This document shows, one piece after another, positions 1-6,530 of a stretch of 6,978 bases of DNA. The stretch is from Candidatus Eiseniibacteriota bacterium (GTDB lineage: Bacteria > Eisenbacteria > RBG-16-71-46). Position numbers and translations under genes: made by a program. Numbering within the stretch: the stretch's first letter is position 1; every line of letters starts with the position of its first letter. A model generated the notes under the pieces. It worked only from the letters and a program-made list of their open reading frames with translations, did not search any database and was not told the origin of the DNA. Location: assembly GCA_005893185.1 (NCBI GenBank), contig VBOS01000460.1, positions 1 to 6,978 on the forward strand. The letters run 5' to 3'.

Positions 1-461
1 GTGTGGACGCTGCCCGCGACGATCCGAATCTTGACCACGGTCGAGGCGCGCGCGTGCTCGAGCAGCCCCGCTGTGTCCACGCCGGAGCGCTCGAGCAGGC
101 GCCGCAGCTCGGCGCCGGCCTCATCTGCGCCAATCCAGCCCACAACGCTCACGCGCGCCCCGAGGGAGGCGAGGTTGAGCGCAGCGTTGGCCGCGCCTCC
201 GCCCTGCGCGCTCCGCGACTGCCAATCCAGCACCAGCACAGGTGCTTCGCGCGAGACGCGGCGGGTGAGGCAGCGCCAATACTCGTCGAGCACGAAGTCG
301 CCCCACACCACGGCCCGCACGCCCCTCATGCGCTCCACCCATGGATGCAGCCGCTCCGCGGCGGGCGGAGCGACCCGCACGAGCTTGATCGCGCGCTCCC
401 GCCCCGCTGCGACGCGCTCGCCATCGCCCCGCCCGTTGCCGTCGCCGGGATCGCGCTTCAT
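1..461 (-). CDS. hldA: D-glycero-beta-D-manno-heptose-7-phosphate kinase (HldA/RfaE1 type, PfkB family), partial, 3' end beyond window
   Basis: The first 153 codons of a sugar kinase; the rest lies past base 1. The family phosphorylates heptose 7-phosphate at C1 in the cytoplasm on the way to ADP-heptose for the LPS inner core. Seen: VVWGDFVLDEYW at residues 51-62, TRRVSREAPV at 66-75 (resembling the TSRISPEAPV of HldE kinase domains), and the PfkB motif GGGAANAALNLASLGA at 87-102 followed by VVGWIGADEAG. STVVKIRIV at 140-148 matches the substrate-side strand. The ATG overlaps the dxr stop as ATGA, which suggests coupled translation, but no good Shine-Dalgarno is visible. The first 44 residues are extra relative to E. 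coli HldE, so the ATG at residue 45, preceded by GGTGGAG, is an alternative start. Whether a C-terminal nucleotidyltransferase domain is fused (HldE) cannot be seen. A ribokinase-like kinase for another sugar is the main alternative. Confidence 0.75.
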   Translation of the reverse strand, partial: MKRDPGDGNGRGDGERVAAGRERAIKLVRVAPPAAERLHPWVERMRGVRAVVWGDFVLDEYWRCLTRRVSREAPVLVLDWQSRSAQGGGAANAALNLASLGARVSVVGWIGADEAGAELRRLLERSGVDTAGLLEHARASTVVKIRIVAGSVH

Positions 462-1681
462 CGCGACACAACTGCCGCCCGCGCAGCGGCTCGCGCGTTC
501 GCGTCGACCGCCTCCAGCTGGGCGAGGGATTCCACGGGCGCCGGCTGATGGCGCTCGAGCACCTCCGCAACCCGGTCCGGGACCTCGCCGAGCGAGATCT
601 CACCTTCGAGGAACGCCTGAACAGCCACCTCGTCGGCTGCGTTGAGCACGCACGGGGCCGTACCGCCCGCTTCGCCGGCGGCCCGCGCCAGATCGAAGGC
701 CGGGAAGCGCCCTGCCGCGATGGGCGCGAATTCCAAGCCGCCGAGCGCTTCCGGATCGAGCGCCGGGACCGCTTCGGCCCAGCGGTCGGGCCACGAGATC
801 GCGAGCTGGATCGGCAGCCGCATGTCGGGCCGCGCGGCCTGAAGAACGCTCGAGCCGTCGCGGAACGTCACGATCGCGTGCACAAGCGCCTGGCGGTGAA
901 GCACGGCGCTGAGCCTCCCCCAATCCAGGTCGAAGAGCCAGCGCGCCTCGATCAGCTCGAGCCCCTTGTTGAAGAGCAGCGCCGAGTCCACGGTGATGCG
1001 CCGCCCCATCGCCCACACCGGGTGGGCGAGCACTTCCTCGCGCGTGGCGCGGCGCCAGTCGGCATGATCGCGCAGCGCGCCGCCCGATGCTGTGATCGTG
1101 AGCCGCGCGATCTCGGCCGGCGGACGCCCCGCGAGGCACTGAAAAGCTGCGCTGTGCTCGCTGTCGACCGGGATCAAATCGGCCCCGCGCGCGCGCGCGA
1201 GCGCCGCCTGCACGAGCGGCCCGCCCACGACCAGGGTCTCCTTGTTCGCGAGCGCGAGCCGCCGCCCGGCGTCGAGAGTTGCGAGCGATGCAGCTAGTCC
1301 CCGCGCGCCGACGATGCCGTTCACAACTACGTCGGCGTCGCACTCGGCGGCGACTCGCGCGGCCGAGCCGGGGCCGAGCCACACCGAAGCGCCAGGGCTC
1401 GCGCTTTCCAGCGCGGCGCGGGCGGCCGCCGGATCATCTGGCTGCTCGAGCGCCAGCGCTTGGGGGCGGAAAACCAGCGCCTGCCGGCACAGCGCATCGA
1501 GCGCGTGGCCGGCCGCGAGCGCCGTGACCCGCATGCGGTCGCGCTCGCGGGATGCGACCTCCAGCGCCTGGCGCCCGATCGAGCCCTCCAGCGACTTGCG
1601 CGGCGAGATGAGCGCCCACGGTCGTCTCCGGCCGAACGTGCGCCCGACCGCATAGGCGCCGGTGTCGCAGCTCCACGTCAC
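458..1681 (-). CDS. dxr: 1-deoxy-D-xylulose 5-phosphate reductoisomerase (DXR/IspC), N-terminus replaced by duplicated cdsA sequence
   Basis: DXR converts DXP to 2-C-methyl-D-erythritol 4-phosphate with NADPH and a divalent metal, the committed step of the MEP isoprenoid pathway in the cytoplasm. From RQALEV (codon 1573-1571) to the stop at 458 there are 371 native codons, close to the family's usual 385-400. Seen: ALANKETLV, the metal ligands in VDSEH (1154-1168), ITASGG, HPVWAMGRRITVDS, FNKGLELIEARWLF (Asn at 968-970, Glu at 956-958), RPDMRLPIQ, LNAADE and C-terminal VDANARAAA. Upstream of RQALEV the frame reads a 47-residue CdsA fragment ending SLEGSIG, so only the last GSIG of the expected GSTGSIG loop remains and the first beta strand is gone. 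The true start is therefore absent. I give the in-frame GTG at 1681, which overlaps the cdsA stop as GTGA; GTG at 1699 is equally possible, and the frame stays open to 2206. Enzyme identity is secure, the 5' end is not. The usual HPQS motif reads HRQA. Confidence 0.88.
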   Translation of the reverse strand: MTWSCDTGAYAVGRTFGRRRPWALISPRKSLEGSIGRQALEVASRERDRMRVTALAAGHALDALCRQALVFRPQALALEQPDDPAAARAALESASPGASVWLGPGSAARVAAECDADVVVNGIVGARGLAASLATLDAGRRLALANKETLVVGGPLVQAALARARGADLIPVDSEHSAAFQCLAGRPPAEIARLTITASGGALRDHADWRRATREEVLAHPVWAMGRRITVDSALLFNKGLELIEARWLFDLDWGRLSAVLHRQALVHAIVTFRDGSSVLQAARPDMRLPIQLAISWPDRWAEAVPALDPEALGGLEFAPIAAGRFPAFDLARAAGEAGGTAPCVLNAADEVAVQAFLEGEISLGEVPDRVAEVLERHQPAPVESLAQLEAVDANARAAARAAVVSR

Positions 1682-1716
1682 GAAGAATGCGAGCAGCACG
1701 TACGATGCGCCAGCGG
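1575..1716. repeat. 142-bp perfect direct repeat, copy A (misplaced copy at the cdsA/dxr junction)
   Basis: Identical over 142 bases to 1853-1994, in the same orientation, offset 278 bp. On the minus strand this copy follows directly after cdsA codon 251 (VGDLVESL) and runs straight into dxr at RQALEV. It sits where the cdsA C-terminus and dxr N-terminus should be, so it is the foreign copy. Identity stops sharply at both ends: base 1717 differs from 1995, and 1574 from 1852. In the dxr frame it translates as the same CdsA peptide as copy B; in the cdsA frame it gives 12 unrelated residues and a stop at 1678. Confidence 0.97.
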
Positions 1717-2469
1717 GAGCGACTCCACCAGATCCCCGACCTGCGCGAAGACGCCGACCAGCAGCCCGAGCGCCAGCGGATCCCAGGGCGCGAGATAGGG
1801 CGCGAACCAGGCGCGGGCCACGAACGCGCCCGCCACCGATGCGAACAGCCCGCCGATCGAGCCCTCCAGCGACTTGCGCGGCGAGATGAGCGCCCACGGT
1901 CGTCTCCGGCCGAACGTGCGCCCGACCGCATAGGCGCCGGTGTCGCAGCTCCACGTCACGAAGAATGCGAGCAGCACGTACGATGCGCCAGCGGAGTACT
2001 CGTACCCCGCCCGCCAGGGCAGCTCGCGCAGCAGGACGAGATGAGCGGAGAGCCAGCCGACATAGAGCACGCCGAAGAGCGTGACCGCCATGCTCTCGAC
2101 CTGCCGCGGCCGCGGGGCGCGCCGCAGCGACAGGCCGAGCACCAGCAGGAGGAGCGCCGTGGCCAGGAGTCCGCCCTGGCTGCCGTGCGGGTGCAGGGCC
2201 GTCCACAGGACGCCGAGGCCCGCCAGGATTCCGAGACGCATGTGCGGCTCGAGCCCCTTGCCGCGCATCATGCGATAGAACTCGGTGAGCCCGAGCGTGA
2301 CCTGGAGCGCCACGAACCCCGCGAAAGCGAGGCCGCCTGCGCGCGCCAGCAGGATGAGGAGCGGCACGAAGACCAGGCCGCTCGCAACTCGCCAGCGCAG
2401 CGACCAGCCCGGCGGCTTGGGCGCTCCGGCCGCGGGTTCGGCTCCGGGGGCCTGCTCGGCCGGCCGCAC
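1678..2469 (-). CDS. cdsA: Phosphatidate cytidylyltransferase CdsA, C-terminal part missing
   Basis: CdsA makes CDP-diacylglycerol from CTP and phosphatidic acid in the inner membrane, the branch point of phospholipid synthesis. With the GTG start at 2469, residues 1-251 are native: a proline/alanine-rich N-terminus, several hydrophobic membrane segments (first about 28-42), LTEFYRMM, then SCDTGAYAVGRTFG (174-187) and ISPRKSLEGSIGG (195-207), both CdsA hallmarks. Native sequence ends at VGDLVESL. The expected KR...KD...HGG.LDR.D signature and roughly 40 further residues are replaced by 12 out-of-frame residues and a stop, because a copy of an upstream cdsA segment begins there. As written the protein should be inactive. 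Start: GTG 2469 has GGGAAG eight bases upstream; TTG at 2496 overlaps the uppS stop as TTGA and is the alternative. The ATG at 2619 would lie deep inside uppS and is unlikely. Confidence 0.85.
   Translation of the reverse strand: MRPAEQAPGAEPAAGAPKPPGWSLRWRVASGLVFVPLLILLARAGGLAFAGFVALQVTLGLTEFYRMMRGKGLEPHMRLGILAGLGVLWTALHPHGSQGGLLATALLLLVLGLSLRRAPRPRQVESMAVTLFGVLYVGWLSAHLVLLRELPWRAGYEYSAGASYVLLAFFVTWSCDTGAYAVGRTFGRRRPWALISPRKSLEGSIGGLFASVAGAFVARAWFAPYLAPWDPLALGLLVGVFAQVGDLVESLPLAHRTCCSHSS
1853..1994. repeat. 142-bp perfect direct repeat, copy B (native copy inside cdsA)
   Basis: Source copy of the repeat, identical to 1575-1716. On the minus strand it encodes, in the cdsA frame, the membrane segment and conserved loop from about residue 159 (AGASYVLLAFF) to Gly206 (KSLEGSIG). 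It is native because CdsA homology continues without a break on both sides: EYS before it and GLFASVAG after it. Between the copies (1717-1852) lies unique cdsA sequence. Confidence 0.97.
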
Positions 2470-2492
2470 GCTCGTGGCTTCCCGCGCCGCGC

Positions 2493-3230
<738 letters not shown>

Positions 3231-3234
3231 TCAT

Positions 3235-3239
3235 CCTCC
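3235..3239 (-). promoter_or_regulatory. Ribosome binding site of uppS (GGAGG) before a TTG start
   Basis: GGAGG on the minus strand, then ATGA, then the TTG start. An in-frame stop lies directly upstream of the TTG, so this site fixes the start as TTG 3230 and rules out the two out-of-frame ATGs beside it. Confidence 0.75.
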
Positions 3240-3296
3240 ATGGGGGCGCCCGCGAGATTTCACGACCTTGGACCGGGCAGGCCCCGAATGCGGAAA

Positions 3297-3851
3297 TCAG
3301 ACCTCCATGACCTCGGCCGTCTTCTTCCGCAGCACTTCGTCCACCATGCCGATGTAGCGGTCGGTGAGCTTCTGGATCTCGGCGGTGAGCTTGTGCCCGT
3401 CGTCCTCCGACAGCTTGCCCTCCGTCTGCTGATGCTTGAGGTCCTTGTTCACGTCGTGACGGATCTGCCGGATGTGGACCCGGCCTTCCTCGGCGAGCTT
3501 CGAGATCACCTTGACCAGGTCGCGCCGCCGCTCCTCGCTCAGCGCCGGGACCGGCACCCGCACCACCACGCCGTCGTCGGTGGGGTTCAATCCCAGCTCC
3601 GACTGCTGGAGCGCGCGCGAGATCGCCTTGATCAACGACTTGTCCCAGGGCTGAACGACCAGCAGCCGCGGTTCGGGCGCGGTCACGGAGCCCACCTGGT
3701 TCAGCGCCATCGCCTGCCCGTAGGCTTCGACTCGAACCGTGTCGAGCAGCGCAGGCGTCGCCTTGCCGCCGCGAATACCCGCCAGCTCGCGGCGCGTGGC
3801 CTCGAGCACCTTCTTCATGCGCTCCTCGGAGTTCGCGAGGATCGGGTTCAT
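3297..3851 (-). CDS. frr: Ribosome recycling factor RRF
   Basis: Releases ribosomes from mRNA after termination, together with EF-G and GTP. It is 184 aa, matching the usual 185. Seen: long N-terminal helix MNPILANSEERMKK, IRGGKATPALLD (26-37, the start of the hinge and domain II region), VQPWDKSLI (66-74), LNPTDDGVVVRVPVPAL (88-104), SEERRRDLVK (105-114), and VHIRQIRHD (125-133) in the C-terminal helix. The more common GRAS around residue 30 reads GKAT, a mild variation. The ATG overlaps the pyrH stop as ATGA, and GGGGGAG lies five bases upstream inside pyrH. A frame open further upstream is only the shadow of pyrH. The pyrH-frr pairing is one of the most conserved in bacteria. Confidence 0.97.
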   Translation of the reverse strand: MNPILANSEERMKKVLEATRRELAGIRGGKATPALLDTVRVEAYGQAMALNQVGSVTAPEPRLLVVQPWDKSLIKAISRALQQSELGLNPTDDGVVVRVPVPALSEERRRDLVKVISKLAEEGRVHIRQIRHDVNKDLKHQQTEGKLSEDDGHKLTAEIQKLTDRYIGMVDEVLRKKTAEVMEV

Positions 3852-4567
3852 GACGTCTCCCCCACCAGCGTGCCCACTTCTTCCCCCTTCACGACGCGCA
3901 AGAGGTTCCCGCGCTCCCCGACGTTGAAGACGACGAGCGGCAGCCGGTTGTCCATGCACAGCGTGATCGCGGTCGAGTCCATGACCTTGAGGCCCTTCGT
4001 GAGGATATCGAGGTAGGTGATGCGGGGAAAGAAGGTGGCGGATGCGTCGCGGACCGGATCGGCGCTGTACACGCCGTCCACCTTGGTGGCCTTGAGAATG
4101 GCGTCGGCGCCGATCTCGATGGCGCGCAGCGCGGCCGCGGTGTCGGTCGTGAAGTAGGGATTCCCGGTGCCGGCCGCCATGATCACGACCCGGCCCTTCT
4201 CGAGGTGGCGCACAGCGCGCCGCCGGATGTAGGGTTCGCACACGCGCGCCATCTCGATCGCGGACATCACGCGGGTGTGGACCTCTCGCTTCTCGAGCGC
4301 GTGCTGGAGCGCCAGGCCGTTGATGACCGTCGCGAGCATGCCCATGTAGTCGGCGCCGACCCGGTCCATGCCGCGCGTGCTGGCGGCGAGCCCGCGGAAG
4401 ATGTTCCCCCCGCCGGTCACGATCCCGACCTGGATGCCGAGGTCGTGCACCTCGCGGATCTCGTCGGCGAGCGCGCCCATCACGCTCTCGTCGATGCCGT
4501 GGCGGGCCTCGCCCGCGAGAATCTCGCCGCTGAGTTTGAGGAGGATGCGCTGGAAGCGCGCGCCCAA
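3848..4567 (-). CDS. pyrH: UMP kinase (uridylate kinase)
   Basis: Phosphorylates UMP to UDP with ATP in the cytoplasm; a hexameric enzyme of the amino-acid kinase family, typically activated by GTP and inhibited by UTP. It is 239 aa, normal length. Seen: RILLKLSGE (7-15, phosphate loop), VTGGGNIFRG (50-59), MDRVGADYMGMLAT (67-80, the UMP-binding region), AAGTGNPYFTTDTAA (131-145), KATKVDGVY (159-167) and VMDSTA (195-200). The start is TTG at 4567: homology begins there, AGGAG lies seven bases upstream, and the tsf stop is only four bases away. It overlaps frr by four bases. Pyrimidine supply genes in this translation block are usual across bacteria. Confidence 0.97.
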   Translation of the reverse strand: MGARFQRILLKLSGEILAGEARHGIDESVMGALADEIREVHDLGIQVGIVTGGGNIFRGLAASTRGMDRVGADYMGMLATVINGLALQHALEKREVHTRVMSAIEMARVCEPYIRRRAVRHLEKGRVVIMAAGTGNPYFTTDTAAALRAIEIGADAILKATKVDGVYSADPVRDASATFFPRITYLDILTKGLKVMDSTAITLCMDNRLPLVVFNVGERGNLLRVVKGEEVGTLVGETS

Positions 4568-4571
4568 GGGC

Positions 4572-5168
4572 CTACTCCTGGCCGAGCCGGAAGCGGGCGA
4601 AGCGCCGGACCTGGATGTTCTCGCCGGTCTTCGACGAGGCGTGGCGCACCAAGTCGCCGACCGTCGTCTTGTCGTCGCGAATGTAGGGCTGCTCGAGCAG
4701 GCAGATCTCGGAGAAGAACTTCTCGAGCTTGCCGGTCACGATCTTCTCGACGATCTGGGGGGGCTTGCCCTGCCCGGCGGTTTGCGCCTTCAGGATCTCG
4801 CGCTCGCGCTCGATCCGGTCGGCCGGCACGTCCTCGCGGCGCACGACCTCGGCCCCCGCCGCCGCAACCTGCATCGCGAGGTTGCGCACCAGCTCGCGGA
4901 ACTCGTCGGTGCGCGCGACGAAATCGGTCTCGCAGTTCACCTCGATCAGCACTCCCACGCGGTTGCCGGGGTGGATGTAGGCCTCGACCACGCCCTCGCT
5001 GGCCGTGCGCCCCGCGCGCGAATCGGCACGCGCGATCCCGCTCTTGCGCAGCGCATCGACTGCCTTCTCGAAGTCGCCCTGCGACTCCTGGAGCGCCTTC
5101 TTGCACTCCATCATGCCCGCTCCAGTGCGCTCCCGGAGCTCCTTCACCTGATCCGCCGTGACCGCCAT
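4572..5168 (-). CDS. tsf: Elongation factor Ts (short form)
   Basis: Guanine nucleotide exchange factor for EF-Tu in the cytoplasm. It is 198 aa, clearly shorter than the 283 aa of E. coli, as in several lineages with a reduced core/dimerisation region. Seen: N-terminal UBA-like domain with family motif LRERTGAGMMECKKAL (11-26), then EVNCETDFVAR (76-86), which carries the conserved TDFV contacting EF-Tu, and a C-terminal EQPYIRDD followed by a short module ending in RFRLGQE. I take ATG 5168 as start; the codon just upstream is an in-frame TTG (5171) and is less likely. It follows rpsB after 71 bases holding a strong hairpin; its last codons supply the Shine-Dalgarno of pyrH. Confidence 0.97.
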   Translation of the reverse strand: MAVTADQVKELRERTGAGMMECKKALQESQGDFEKAVDALRKSGIARADSRAGRTASEGVVEAYIHPGNRVGVLIEVNCETDFVARTDEFRELVRNLAMQVAAAGAEVVRREDVPADRIEREREILKAQTAGQGKPPQIVEKIVTGKLEKFFSEICLLEQPYIRDDKTTVGDLVRHASSKTGENIQVRRFARFRLGQE

Positions 5169-5191
5169 CAACTCTTACCCCCGTGCGGGAA

Positions 5192-5224
5192 CGCCCGCCC
5201 GCGACACTCGATCCCGGGCGGGCG
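5192..5224 (-). promoter_or_regulatory. Intercistronic hairpin between rpsB and tsf
   Basis: The arms 5192-5201 (CGCCCGCCCG on the plus strand) and 5215-5224 are perfect inverse complements: ten G:C pairs closing a 13-base loop in which a small CGA/TCG stem can also form. No T-run follows on the minus strand, so it does not look like an intrinsic terminator. Its place suggests an RNA-stability or partial-attenuation element that sets the ratio of S2 to EF-Ts; that role is inference. Confidence 0.5.
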
Positions 5225-5239
5225 AAGTGCGTGTGTGGA

Positions 5240-6022
5240 TCAAGCGGTGCCGGAGTGGGTCGGCTGGGCCACGGCCACGGCCTCGGCCTCGCTCTCCTCA
5301 CCGCCGTACGAGACCGTCTGCTCGTCGCCGCCCTCCAGGGCGTAGGCCTTCGACTCGAGCACGGTGTCGGCGATCATCGCCGTGAACAGGCGGATCGAGC
5401 GGATCGCATCGTCGTTGCCCGGTACCGGGAACATCACAGGCCTCGGGTCGCAATTGGTGTCCACGACCCCCACGATCGGGATCCCGAGGCGCGCGGCCTC
5501 GGCCACCGCGATCTCCTCCTTCTTGGTGTCCACCACGAACACCAGCGAGGGCGGTCCGGGCATCTCCTTGATCCCGGCGAACACGAACTGCAGCCGCTCG
5601 CGCTCGCGCGTGAGCCGCGAAACCTCCTTCTTGGACAGTTTCTCGAAGGTCCCGTCCGTGGCCATGCGGTCGAGGTCGTGCAGGCGCTTGATGCTGGTGC
5701 GGATGGTCTTGAAGTTGGTGAGCATCCCGCCCAGCCAGCGCTCGGTGACGTAGAACTGGCCGCAGCGCGCGGCCTCCTCCACCACGATGGGCTTGGCCTG
5801 CTTCTTCGTTCCCACGAACAGCACGTGACCGCCGGCGCGCACCACGCGCTCGACCGCGCTCCGCGCCTCCTCCACGCACTTGAGCGTGCGCTGGAGGTCG
5901 ATGATGTAGATCCCGTTGCGCTCCATGAAGATGAATTTCTTCATCTGTGGATTCCAGCGCCGGGTCTGATGCCCGAAGTGAACTCCCGCTTCGAGCAGGT
6001 CCTTCATCGTGATTTCGGCCAC
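5240..6022 (-). CDS. rpsB: 30S ribosomal protein S2
   Basis: Component of the small ribosomal subunit, binding 16S rRNA at the back of the head-body junction. It is 260 aa, normal. Seen: MKDLLEAGVHFGHQTRRWNP (6-25), FIFMERNGIYIIDLQRT (30-46), GTKKQA (71-76), RWLGGMLTNF (95-104), the coiled-coil region around 110-145, VFVVDTKKE (161-169), DTNCDP (188-193) and PGNDDAIRSIRL (201-212). Residues 229-260 form an acidic, low-complexity tail, common in S2. The start is GTG at 6022: AGGAG lies four bases before it and it gives the canonical MAEITMKDLL beginning; ATG 6007 would leave that site too far away. The gap upstream holds a structured leader candidate. Confidence 0.98.
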   Translation of the reverse strand: MAEITMKDLLEAGVHFGHQTRRWNPQMKKFIFMERNGIYIIDLQRTLKCVEEARSAVERVVRAGGHVLFVGTKKQAKPIVVEEAARCGQFYVTERWLGGMLTNFKTIRTSIKRLHDLDRMATDGTFEKLSKKEVSRLTRERERLQFVFAGIKEMPGPPSLVFVVDTKKEEIAVAEAARLGIPIVGVVDTNCDPRPVMFPVPGNDDAIRSIRLFTAMIADTVLESKAYALEGGDEQTVSYGGEESEAEAVAVAQPTHSGTA

Positions 6023-6066
6023 CGCGCTCCTCTCTCGGGGTTCGTTCCTCCGCCCGATCCGTTCGG

Positions 6067-6104
6067 TTGGCGCCCCACTCCGTTGCCGGAGACCCCGGCG
6101 CCAA
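6067..6104 (-). promoter_or_regulatory. Candidate rpsB (S2) leader stem-loop with GCAA tetraloop
   Basis: In the 109-base gap between rpsI and rpsB, TTGGCGCC (minus strand, 6104-6097) pairs perfectly with GGCGCCAA (6074-6067). Inside it, CTCCG (6091-6087) and CGGAG (6082-6078) pair around the GNRA tetraloop GCAA (6086-6083), with an asymmetric internal loop of five and three bases between the stems. No U-run follows, so it is not an ordinary terminator. Position and structure fit an autoregulatory S2-binding leader, known upstream of rpsB in other bacteria; I could not match it to a named family. The rest of the gap (6023-6066, 6105-6131) shows only the rpsB ribosome binding site and no recognisable promoter. 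Confidence 0.45.
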
Positions 6105-6131
6105 GACCGGGCGTGCGTGATCCTGCCGTGC

Positions 6132-6530
6132 TTACCGCTTGCTGAACTGGAAGCGCTTGCGCGCTCCCGGGCGTCCGTACTTCTTGCGTTCCTTCATCCG
6201 CGGGTCGCGCGTGAGCAGCCCCTCGCGACCCAGCACAGCGCGCAGCGATTCGTCACCGCGCACCAGCGCGCGGCCGATCGCGAGGCGCAGCGCCCCGGCT
6301 TGACCGCTCAGGCCCCCGCCGTGAACGACCGCGTCGAGATTGTACTTGCCCATCGAGTTCGTGACGGTGAGCGGCCGCAGCGCCGAAGTCACCAGGGTCT
6401 CGCGCTTCAGGTACTCGAGCGGCGTGCGTCCGTTCACCGTGAGCTTGCCCGTGCCGGGAGCGAGCCGCACGCGGGCGACCGCCTCCTTGCGGCGGCCGGT
6501 TCTCGTGGGATTCGTCGTCGCGATCGTCAT
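6132..6530 (-). CDS. rpsI: 30S ribosomal protein S9
   Basis: Small-subunit head protein whose C-terminal tail reaches P-site tRNA. It is 132 aa (usual about 130). Seen: TGRRKEAVARVRL (11-23), GTGKLTVNGR (26-35), the family signature GGGLSGQAGALRLAIGRAL (71-89), LTRDPRMKERKKYGRPGARK in the C-terminal quarter, and the invariant SKR end. Its ATG overlaps the rplM stop as ATGA, with GAGGG four bases upstream inside rplM, so translation is probably coupled to L13. Confidence 0.98.
   Translation of the reverse strand: MTIATTNPTRTGRRKEAVARVRLAPGTGKLTVNGRTPLEYLKRETLVTSALRPLTVTNSMGKYNLDAVVHGGGLSGQAGALRLAIGRALVRGDESLRAVLGREGLLTRDPRMKERKKYGRPGARKRFQFSKR

Noticed and set aside
1678..1725. Programmed frameshift joining CdsA and DXR into one polyprotein
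   Set aside because: There is no slippery heptamer at the junction, and a shifted product would still lack the CdsA signature and the DXR N-terminal strand; the sequence is missing, not out of frame.
1575..1994. The duplicated block as an insertion sequence or CRISPR-like repeat
   Set aside because: The repeat is plain cdsA coding sequence, has only two copies, no terminal inverted repeats, no transposase and no target-site duplication that I can see.
3231..3296. Separate promoter or terminator in the frr-uppS gap
   Set aside because: Apart from the uppS ribosome binding site I see no convincing promoter boxes and no stem longer than about six weakly placed pairs.
5192..5224. Intrinsic terminator after rpsB
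   Set aside because: The stem is strong, but the bases after it on the minus strand are GC-rich with no T-run.
5183..6145. A long open plus-strand frame antisense to rpsB
   Set aside because: Its product is histidine/arginine/leucine-rich low-complexity sequence mirroring rpsB codons, with no recognisable domain.
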